A stretch of DNA of 12,302 nt from positions 1 to 12,302 of the forward strand of contig JADZBY010000787.1 in the NCBI GenBank assembly GCA_020851855.1, in the 5' to 3' direction. Made by a program: the position numbers and the translations under genes. This DNA comes from Anaerolineae bacterium. GTDB lineage: Bacteria > Chloroflexota > Anaerolineae > Aggregatilineales > UBA2796. Below are positions 7,259 through 12,302 of this stretch, one piece after another; positions within the stretch are counted from its first letter, which is position 1, and every line of letters begins with the position of its first letter. Below the pieces are notes generated by a model, which was not told where the DNA came from, did not search any database, and saw nothing but the letters and a program-made list of their open reading frames with translations.

Positions 7259-7426
7259 CCTCACCCCCGACCCCTCTCCACGCCTGCCACCCCAGAGGGG
7301 ACCCCGACAGCCGTAGAGAGGGGAGCGAGCGAACCCACGCCGTTCCCCCTCTCCCAGCCGTACTCGGCGTTCGGGAGAGGGGGCAGGGGGTGAGGGCCAC
7401 GCCCCGAACGTCGCCGACAGCCTCTA
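7259..7426. repeat. Hairpin element copy 2 with extra left arm
   Basis: The conserved block at 7343-7426 matches copies 1 and 3. Upstream, CCTCACCCCCGACCCCTCTCC (7259-7279) is the near reverse complement of the right arm at 7374-7395, so the whole forms a larger compound palindrome. A TAGAGAGGGG at 7314 mirrors the tail CCTCTA at 7421-7426, which suggests that the unit edges are TAGAGG...CCTCTA. Confidence 0.8.
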
Positions 7427-7489
7427 ACGCCTGTCTGAAAATCAGGCCGAACGAGGATTGTCCTCGTCCCCAACAGGCCAACCGCATCA

Positions 7490-7668
7490 AACGAGAACCG
7501 GCGGTACGGCGCAGCCCGGCGCTGAAGCGACCGGGCTGAATGGGCGAAGCCCTTCGGGCTGAAGCGCAATGCCTTAGCCCGTCAGGGCTTCGTGATTTCA
7601 GCCCCGTGCTTCAGCGCGGGGCGTTGGCGGCGGTGACCTTTCTTGACGTGATGCCCTCTGGACCGGGG
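7490..7668. repeat. Second repeat family, long copy
   Basis: It starts with a 28-base unit (7490-7517) and ends with a 68-base unit (7601-7668); both recur fused together at 7674-7765. Between them are 83 bases of short inverted pairs, such as GGCGCTGAAGCGACCGGGCT against AGCCCCGTGCTTCAGCGCGG, and GGGCGAAGCCC against GGGCTTCG. The whole can fold as a branched hairpin. No coding signal. Confidence 0.75.
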
Positions 7669-7673
7669 GTCAG

Positions 7674-7765
7674 AACGAGAACCGGCGGTACGGCGCAGCC
7701 CCGTGCTTCAGCGCGGGGCGCTGCCGGCGGTGACCTTTCTTGACGTGATGCCCTCTGGACCGGGG
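7674..7765. repeat. Second repeat family, short copy lacking the middle
   Basis: A 92-base direct repeat of the two ends of 7490-7668. The 28-base left unit (7674-7701) runs straight into the 68-base right unit (7698-7765, two mismatches), with the 83-base middle missing. The junction lies on the shared AGCCC, as expected if the middle was lost, or gained, by recombination between short repeats. Confidence 0.75.
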
Positions 7766-7869
7766 CCAGGCTGAGATTATCCCCCGAATTTCCAGATACT
7801 CCCTAGAACGTGTTAGGTATTTGTACCCCTCATACATCCTAGCCACGTCACCGTGAGGCCGCTGGGAGT

Positions 7870-7980
7870 TAGAGGGGCACAGCCCTTCAGAAGTGATTTC
7901 CCCCTCTCCCAGCCGTACTCGGCGTTCGGGAGAGGGGGCAGGGGTGAGGGCCACGCCCCAAACGTCGCCGACAGCCTCTA
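7870..7980. repeat. Hairpin element copy 3, ending on the hydrolase stop codon
   Basis: The conserved block (7898-7980) is the same as in copies 1 and 2. A left end TAGAGG at 7870-7875 mirrors the right end CCTCTA at 7975-7980, giving a 111-base unit. The last three bases, CTA, are the reverse complement of the TAG stop of the minus-strand hydrolase gene. Confidence 0.85.
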
Positions 7981-9762
7981 GAACCCGTACTGCGTCGCCT
8001 GCCCGGCAACGATGTAGATGGTGATCAGCAGCGCCGCGATGAACGCCCCTGTGTACACGCGCCCGGTCTTGTGGAAGAAGTAGGTCAGGATCAGGGCGAC
8101 GATGGCCAGCAGCGGCACAAACTGGAACGCGACGATAGTCAGCAGCGGCTCAGCCAGCGGCAGCGGGCGGCCACTGCTGATCACCGGGATGTACTGGATC
8201 AGCAGCAGGATCAGGATTCCCACCGCCATCAGCGCTACGTTGAGCAGCATCGCCCGCCACATTGGCTGCGGCGTGCCGTCTGCGCGCGCCCGCCGAAGCT
8301 GCCCGTTGAGCGCAATGCTCGCCATGAGGAAGAAGAAGCCGAACGGGATCAGGTACGCCAGCGACACCTGGAACTGGAAGAAGCTCGGCGGCTTGAAGGC
8401 GAGCACCCACAGCCGGAAGTCCGTCTTGAACGCCCAGTCCGAGAGGGCCAGCAGCACGTAGAAGCCCAGCGTCACGCAGATGGCCAGCAGCAGCGACTTG
8501 AGGATCATGCCCAGGCGCAGCCTGCCGTCCCAGGTCAGGCCGTAGTTCTCGGCGGTCGCGCCCGCGCGGCGGTTGGTCTGGAAGTGCCAGACCAGGAACA
8601 GGATGAGCGTGATCAGCCCGTTGCCTACCGCCCAGGTCATGATGCCCGTGGTGATCTGCTGCGGCCAGAAGGAGCCGGTCGGGAACCATTCCGCCCCCCG
8701 GTTTTGCAGCCAGAAGTAGGTGAGCACCGGGATGAAGATGGTCAGCGCCGCCGCGATCCACCACATCACGCCTGTTGCCGGTTTGGCGTCGGGCACGGGC
8801 GCGCGCAGGTCGCGGAAGAAGCCTGTGCGCAGCAGCAGCCCGCCAAACGGGAAGAGGAATAACACGCCGCCGATCAGGGCGATGAACGTGCCGATCTCCT
8901 TCCAGTACCAGATTTGGTCGGATGGCGGCAGGCCGTTGCCGCCGTCCAGCGTCTTCTGCATCCACTCGATAGCGTAGCCGATGGCCTCGGTCGAGATGTG
9001 GTCGTTCGGATGCGTGCCGCGCGGCATGTAGAGCTGGCGGGCCGTCCCATCTTCGATGGAGCCGTACAGCCGCCCGATTTCAACCGTGTCTGTGGTGTTG
9101 AACAGCGTCTTGAGCTTCTCGCCGTCGACCATAGCCGGCGGCGTTTCGACGCCCCACATGAGCAGCGAGAACTCATCCCACTCGCTGAACACAACCGCCA
9201 CGTTGCGCGGCCAATCCGCCGTGCCCGGCGCAGCGAACGGCTCGCCGGTCGAAGAGCCTTCCAGGACCATCGCCTTGTAATCGTCCGGCGCAACCGCCGC
9301 CGCCGCCAGGATGGTCCAGCCGCCCATCGAATGGCCTTCCATGCCGATGTTGTCTGTGTCGACGATGTCTAGCGAGCGCAGGTAACGCAGGCCATCGGGG
9401 CCGCCGAAGCCGCGTGCAAAGGCGGGCGGATCGGAGTAGCCGTGCCCGGTCTGGTCGAGCGCCAGTACGACGTAACCACGCCGCGCGAACTCAATGGCGA
9501 AGCCGTCCTGCGTCTCGCGTGAGTTGATGTAGCCATGAACGGCGAGGATGCCCGGCGCGGGGTTTTCGGCGGTGACGCCAGCCGGGATATAAAGCAGTGC
9601 GCTCATCTGAGCGCCATTCGAGCCGGTGAACCGAACGTCCTGGATTTTGACGGCGCCCCCGGCGGTTTGCGCGGCTGAGGCCAACAACCCACCGCCGAGC
9701 ACAAGAACAAGGGAAATGACCAGGAGAACGACCAGTCTGCGAATCTTTCCCTCTTCAGACAT
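7978..9762 (-). CDS. Alpha/beta hydrolase fused to a polytopic membrane domain
   Basis: A 594-residue protein. Residues 8-30 are an uncleaved anchor or a signal peptide. Residues about 38-275 are an alpha/beta hydrolase of the dienelactone-hydrolase/peptidase S9-like class: oxyanion-side VHGYIN at 75-80, DQTGHGYSD at 103-111, nucleophile elbow GHSMGG at 143-148 with Ser145, and a likely catalytic His at H255 (or H251) in THPNDHIS. The acid is probably one of the Asp residues near FSEWDEF at 192-198. From about 290 to the end come about eight hydrophobic helices (roughly 290-312, 332-351, 371-392, 419-440, 464-486, 503-525, 540-562, 572-589). The hydrolase would sit outside the membrane. Substrate unknown. 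Start ATG 9762 has AAAGGA 7 bases upstream. The stop codon lies inside hairpin repeat copy 3, so the last residues could be altered. Confidence 0.9.
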   Translation of the reverse strand: MSEEGKIRRLVVLLVISLVLVLGGGLLASAAQTAGGAVKIQDVRFTGSNGAQMSALLYIPAGVTAENPAPGILAVHGYINSRETQDGFAIEFARRGYVVLALDQTGHGYSDPPAFARGFGGPDGLRYLRSLDIVDTDNIGMEGHSMGGWTILAAAAVAPDDYKAMVLEGSSTGEPFAAPGTADWPRNVAVVFSEWDEFSLLMWGVETPPAMVDGEKLKTLFNTTDTVEIGRLYGSIEDGTARQLYMPRGTHPNDHISTEAIGYAIEWMQKTLDGGNGLPPSDQIWYWKEIGTFIALIGGVLFLFPFGGLLLRTGFFRDLRAPVPDAKPATGVMWWIAAALTIFIPVLTYFWLQNRGAEWFPTGSFWPQQITTGIMTWAVGNGLITLILFLVWHFQTNRRAGATAENYGLTWDGRLRLGMILKSLLLAICVTLGFYVLLALSDWAFKTDFRLWVLAFKPPSFFQFQVSLAYLIPFGFFFLMASIALNGQLRRARADGTPQPMWRAMLLNVALMAVGILILLLIQYIPVISSGRPLPLAEPLLTIVAFQFVPLLAIVALILTYFFHKTGRVYTGAFIAALLITIYIVAGQATQYGF

Positions 9763-9769
9763 AAGCGTA

Positions 9770-9788
9770 TCCTTTCAAAGTGCACTTT
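9770..9788 (-). promoter_or_regulatory. RBS and adjacent 12-base palindrome upstream of the hydrolase
   Basis: On the minus strand, AAAGGA (plus-strand 9770-9775) is the ribosome binding site, 7 bases from the ATG. One base further upstream is a perfect palindrome, AAAGTGCACTTT (9777-9788). A dyad in this place could be an operator or a leader hairpin. No regulator gene is nearby, so the function is a guess. Confidence 0.4.
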
Positions 9789-9911
9789 TGTAGGGCCGAT
9801 AGCTGAGCGTGGACTGTGCCCGGCGCGCTGCCAGCCGGTCGTGTTCGGCGGCGATTGACCTTTCCCCTCTTCTCGCCGCGCGGCAAGGCGAAGTCCTGGC
9901 CGGACATGCGC

Positions 9912-9934
9912 CACTCTTTAATGTATCACTCTTT
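9912..9934. promoter_or_regulatory. Direct-repeat pair CACTCTTT in the divergent spacer
   Basis: CACTCTTT occurs at 9912-9919 and again at 9927-9934, 15 bases apart start to start, around an AT-rich AATGTAT core in an otherwise GC-rich spacer. On the minus strand the core gives TACATT, a weak -10-like sequence that could serve the hydrolase gene. Apart from these, I see nothing assignable between 9789 and 10006. Confidence 0.3.
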
Positions 9935-10006
9935 CGCGTCGGCTGTGGCTTGATTTTGTGGTGAGATCAGGCGGTCCGTCCCGGTCACGTGGGTCCAATC
10001 TTCATC

Positions 10007-10053
10007 GAAAAGGAAAAAGAAAAGCGCCCTTGCGCCAATCCGCCGAGGGCGCT
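10007..10053 (-). terminator. Strong intrinsic terminator facing the hydrolase, no gene upstream
   Basis: Read on the minus strand: AGCGCCCT pairs with AGGGCGCT (10046-10053 with 10023-10030), extended inside by CGC/GCG around a 6-base loop, then TTTTCTTTTTCCTTTTC (10023-10007). This is a textbook Rho-independent terminator. The only gene on its upstream side (10092-11960) is on the opposite strand, so it would end antisense or unannotated small transcripts. On the plus strand it would be a hairpin in the leader of the MutS-like gene. Confidence 0.75.
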
Positions 10054-10091
10054 ACCCTTCGTGGTCGCACCTCAGAAAGGCCCCAGGTTGT

Positions 10092-11960
10092 ATGGCTCTT
10101 GATTCGACCGCTCGCCGCCGCGCCCTGGAGCGCCAGATCGCGCGGCTGGACAGACGCATGGCCAGTTTGCGGCGTGACTCGGAGCGCCTGTCGTCGTGGC
10201 GATTGGCGCTGGCCATCGGCGTGCTGGCCGCCGCCGTAGCCGGGCTGGTCCTCGCCGGGCCGCCCGGATTTTTCGGGTTGGGTGCGCTGGCCGTGATCGC
10301 CTTCCTGATCGCCGTGATGGCGCATGGTCGCGTCGAGCGGGCCATCCGGCGCTTTGTCCTGTGGCGCGCCATCCGCCAGACGCACCTCGCCCGCATGAGT
10401 CTCGACTGGGCGCGCCTGCCGCCGCCGCTGGACGTACCCGCCGAACCCGGTCATCCCTTTGAGTTTGACCTGGACATCACCGGCGAGCGCTCCGTGCACC
10501 GCCTGCTCGACACGTGCATCACCCACGAAGGCAGCGACCGCCTTCGCCGCTGGCTGCTCTACCCGCTGGCCGATCCGGGAGCCATCCGCGCCCGCGCCGA
10601 CGCCGTGCGCGAGCTGGCGGCGCGGCCTACCTTCCGCGATCAGCTCGCGTTGCAGGCGCGGCTCGCTTCCGGATACGACGCGGGACGCTGGCAGGGCGAC
10701 CGGCTCGCCTCGTGGATCGCGCACCACCCGCCGCCGCCCAGGGTGCGCGGACGGTTGGCCGTGCTGGGCCTCATGGCCGGGCTGAACATCGTCCTGTTCC
10801 TGCTCAACGCGGGTGGAATCCTGCCGCCGCTGTGGGGCCTGACCTGGGTCGCCTATTTCGGGCTGTTCCTGCACACCGCGCGACTGGTCGGGGAAGACCT
10901 GTTCGAGGGCGCGCTGGCGGTGCAGGACGTGCTCACGCGCCTGGGCCGGGTTTTTCGCTTCCTGGAACGGGCGCGGTACGACGGTGCGCCGCATCTGGCC
11001 GCACTGTGCGCGCCCTTCCGCGACCCGGCAGAGCGCCCGTCGCTCTACGTCCGCCGCGCCGCGCGCCTCATCCCCGCGCTGAGCATCCAGAACAACCCGC
11101 TGCTGTGGGTCATGCTGAACGCCGTCGTGCCCTGGGACATCTTCTTCGCGCTCCGGCTGGCCGATTACCGCGCCGCGTTGGACCGGCGTCTGCCCGGCTG
11201 GCTGGATGCGCTCTACGAACTGGAAGCGCGGGCGGCCCTCGCGGCGTTTGCGTGGCTGAATCCCACCGCGCGCTTCCCGGACATCCTGCCCGCCGGCGAG
11301 GCGCGCTACGAGGCGCGCGGGCTTGGCCATCCGCTCATCCTTGCCGAGCGGCGCGTGACCAACGACGTGCACTTTGCGCAGCGCGGCCAGATCATGCTCA
11401 TCACCGGCTCGAACATGTCGGGCAAAAGCTCGTTCCTGCGCGCGCTGGGAGTCAACGTGGCGCTGGCGTGCGCCGGGTCGGCGGTATGCGCCGAGTCGCT
11501 CCGGCTGGGGCCGTTCCGCCTCTACACCTCGATCCGGGTTAGCGACAGCGTCACGGAAGGCTTCTCATACTTCTACGCCGAAGTCCGGCGGCTGCGCGGC
11601 CTGCTCGATGCGCTGCGCGTGGACGACGCGCTGCCGCTGTTTTTCCTCATCGACGAAATCTTTCGCGGTACGAACAATCGCGAGCGCCTGCTGGGCAGCC
11701 GGGCCTACATCCGCGCCCTGAGCGGCCAGAACGGTGTGGGAGCCATCGCCACGCATGATCTGGAGCTGGTGAAGCTGGCCGACGCGCTGCCGGGCCTGGA
11801 AAACTGGCACTTCCGCGACGACGTGAGCGATGGCCGGATGCACTTTGACTACCGGCTCCGGCCCGGCCCCAGCCCGACCACGAACGCGCTGAAGATCATG
11901 GCGCTCGAAGGGCTGCCGGTGCGGGCGGAAGCGGAAGACGAGCGCCCGTCCGGCGGGTGA
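10092..11960 (+). CDS. MutS-family ATPase with transmembrane segments (non-canonical MutS)
   Basis: A 622-residue protein with a C-terminal MutS ATPase domain and no mismatch-recognition domain. Residues 1-35 are a basic, coiled-coil-like helix. Hydrophobic segments lie at about 37-56, 60-77, 222-240 and 245-262, suggesting up to four membrane helices. Residues about 128-190 and 265-400 resemble the MutS lever/core helices (LLDTCITHEGSDRLRRWLLYPL matches the GxRLLRxWLxxPL pattern). The ATPase domain, about 405-600, has Walker A GSNMSGKS at 439-446, the VSDSVTEGFSYFYAEVRRL helix, Walker B FFLIDEIFRGTNNRER at 517-532 with D521/E522, and ATHDLEL with H555. All nucleotide-binding residues look intact. 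No N-terminal FxE mismatch motif is present, so it is not the housekeeping MutS. Role unknown. Start ATG 10092 is preceded by AAAGG at 10076-10080 (11 bases) and AGG at 10085. Confidence 0.9.
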   Translation: MALDSTARRRALERQIARLDRRMASLRRDSERLSSWRLALAIGVLAAAVAGLVLAGPPGFFGLGALAVIAFLIAVMAHGRVERAIRRFVLWRAIRQTHLARMSLDWARLPPPLDVPAEPGHPFEFDLDITGERSVHRLLDTCITHEGSDRLRRWLLYPLADPGAIRARADAVRELAARPTFRDQLALQARLASGYDAGRWQGDRLASWIAHHPPPPRVRGRLAVLGLMAGLNIVLFLLNAGGILPPLWGLTWVAYFGLFLHTARLVGEDLFEGALAVQDVLTRLGRVFRFLERARYDGAPHLAALCAPFRDPAERPSLYVRRAARLIPALSIQNNPLLWVMLNAVVPWDIFFALRLADYRAALDRRLPGWLDALYELEARAALAAFAWLNPTARFPDILPAGEARYEARGLGHPLILAERRVTNDVHFAQRGQIMLITGSNMSGKSSFLRALGVNVALACAGSAVCAESLRLGPFRLYTSIRVSDSVTEGFSYFYAEVRRLRGLLDALRVDDALPLFFLIDEIFRGTNNRERLLGSRAYIRALSGQNGVGAIATHDLELVKLADALPGLENWHFRDDVSDGRMHFDYRLRPGPSPTTNALKIMALEGLPVRAEAEDERPSGG

Positions 11961-11993
11961 TGGGCGGCGGAATCCTGACACGACGATTTCGAC

Positions 11994-11999
11994 TATAAT
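11994..11999 (+). promoter_or_regulatory. Orphan TATAAT box
   Basis: A perfect TATAAT follows GATTTCGAC, 33 bases after the stop of the MutS-like gene. CTGACA at 11975-11980 resembles a -35 box but leaves only 13 bases of spacer, which is short. No coding sequence follows before the window ends. Confidence 0.4.
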
Positions 12000-12018
12000 G
12001 AGCACGGATCATGATGGC

Positions 12019-12038
12019 GGGCGCGTCACGACGCGCCC
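12019..12038. repeat. Perfect hairpin of the GTAGGGGCG family
   Basis: GGGCGCGT (12019-12026) and ACGCGCCC (12031-12038) form an 8-base stem with a CACG loop. The right arm runs into CGCCCCTAC (12034-12042), the reverse complement of the GTAGGGGCG core found at 12213-12221 and 12285-12293. No T-run follows, so it is more likely a repeat unit than a terminator. Confidence 0.65.
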
Positions 12039-12063
12039 CTACTACCACAACTTGGAAAGAACA

Positions 12064-12158
12064 CCCCCTAACCCTGCCCTTCCCCCCATCAAGAGGGGAA
12101 GGAAAAAAACGGCTCTGGAAGCCCCGCCCTCTTTATGGGGGAAGGGTTGGGGTGGGGG
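12064..12158. repeat. C/G-rich inverted element (MITE-like)
   Basis: The left arm 12064-12089 (CCCCCTAACCC...CTTCCCCCCAT) is a near reverse complement of the right arm 12135-12158 (ATGGGGGAAGGG...). A second inner pair (AAGAGGG against CCCTCTT) lies within the roughly 45-base centre. No coding content. It is similar in design to the elements at 2474-2597 and 7112-7980, but its sequence is distinct. Confidence 0.7.
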
Positions 12159-12196
12159 AAACACGCCTGAATCCTCACCAGGATGAGGTACTACAC

Positions 12197-12300
12197 GTTG
12201 CGTTGCGTTGCTGTAGGGGCGGCTTGCGGGCACGGATAGCCTGTTACATTCACGTGCCTGTGGAAACCTGCACATTGCGTTGCTGTAGGGGCGGCTTGCG
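12197..12300. repeat. 26-base direct repeat pair with GTAGGGGCG core
   Basis: A 26-base unit, TTGCGTTGCTGTAGGGGCGG followed by CTTGCG, occurs at 12203-12228 and again, identical, at 12275-12300, 72 bases apart. The first copy is preceded by a triple GTTGC tandem (12197-12211). The spacer carries an inverted pair, GGCACG (12229-12234) with CGTGCC (12253-12258). The array may continue past the window edge. Confidence 0.7.
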
Positions 12301-12302
12301 AG

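Larger units (their letters stand above)
7094..7977. other. Repeat-packed gene-free spacer
   Basis: About 880 bases without a credible gene. Open frames here are short, translate the repeats (for example ALTPAPSPERRVRLGEG recurs) and have no ribosome binding sites. It holds three copies of one hairpin element and two copies of a second repeat, each listed separately. Between them, 7427-7489 contains a small perfect hairpin (CGAGGA ttg TCCTCG at 7452-7466). Positions 7766-7869 are less GC-rich and I can assign nothing to them. Confidence 0.8.
11961..12302. other. Gene-free tail with promoter box and repeats
   Basis: No credible gene in the last 342 bases. A 62-codon plus-strand frame at 11998-12186 only translates the repeats and has no ribosome binding site. 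The region holds a TATAAT box, a GTAGGGGCG-family hairpin, a C/G-rich inverted element and a pair of direct repeats, listed separately. Any gene they serve begins beyond the right edge. Confidence 0.75.

Noticed and set aside
5681..7264. 527-codon minus-strand open frame opposite the AAA+ gene
   Set aside because: It mirrors the coding strand of a well-supported ATPase, has no recognisable motif, and starts inside a repeat. Shadow frame.
7261..7954. Short minus-strand frames with recurring peptides such as ALTPAPSPERRVRLGEG
   Set aside because: The shared peptide is a translation of the hairpin element, not a protein family. No ribosome binding sites.
7112..7980. Possible CRISPR array
   Set aside because: The three repeats are about 82 bases long, unevenly spaced, internally palindromic and separated by other repeats. 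No cas gene is present.
10002..11372. 456-codon minus-strand open frame opposite the MutS-like gene
   Set aside because: It has low-complexity Arg/Gln/Glu composition and runs through the intrinsic terminator at 10007-10053. Shadow frame.
10092..11960. Housekeeping mismatch repair gene mutS, or mutS2
   Set aside because: It lacks the N-terminal recognition domain of MutS and shows no Smr nuclease domain as in MutS2; it has membrane segments instead.
11998..12186. 62-codon frame just after the TATAAT box
   Set aside because: It reads through the hairpin and the inverted element; no ribosome binding site and repeat-driven composition.

Overview
The window is high-GC bacterial DNA and looks like a member of the Chloroflexota, most likely class Anaerolineae. 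This is an inference from style. Two neighbouring exported proteins carry long Thr/Pro/Ser linkers, one of them joined to an SH3b domain. The spacers are filled with palindromic C/G-rich elements (CCCTCACCCC...CCCCTCTCCC type and GTAGGGGCG type) that I associate with that phylum. I see no rRNA, tRNA, CRISPR array, transposase or phage gene.

Layout. Positions 1-1274 (minus strand): two glycosyltransferase genes 12 bases apart, a GT2-type enzyme followed by a GT-B/GT4-type enzyme cut by the window edge. They look like the start of a polysaccharide or glycoconjugate operon. A divergent gap of about 160 bases leads to a plus-strand lipoprotein with an SH3b domain (1435-2460). After a palindromic element comes a membrane-anchored protein with a HEAT-like cytosolic head and a possible LolA/LppX-like exported domain (2637-4373), closed by a hairpin terminator. 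Next is a two-gene operon with a 4-base overlap: a class V aminotransferase-like PLP enzyme (4551-5747) and an AAA+ ATPase with an N-terminal winged-helix-like domain (5744-7093).

Positions 7094-7977 hold no credible gene. They are packed with three copies of a hairpin element and a duplicated second repeat family. The third hairpin copy ends exactly on the stop codon of the next gene, a minus-strand alpha/beta hydrolase fused to about eight transmembrane helices (7978-9762). A divergent spacer carries a palindrome beside the hydrolase ribosome binding site and a strong intrinsic terminator that faces the hydrolase but follows no visible gene. Then comes a MutS-family ATPase with transmembrane segments and no mismatch-recognition domain (10092-11960). 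The last 340 bases are again repeats and hairpins, with a TATAAT box.

How the genes work together: apart from the glycosyltransferase pair and the aminotransferase/AAA+ pair, these look like separate transcription units. The common theme is envelope-associated proteins of unusual architecture. I do not see a demonstrable defence, mobile or biosynthetic system. The best leads are the coupled PLP enzyme/AAA+ pair, the membrane-bound MutS-like ATPase, the hydrolase-membrane fusion and the repeat families.
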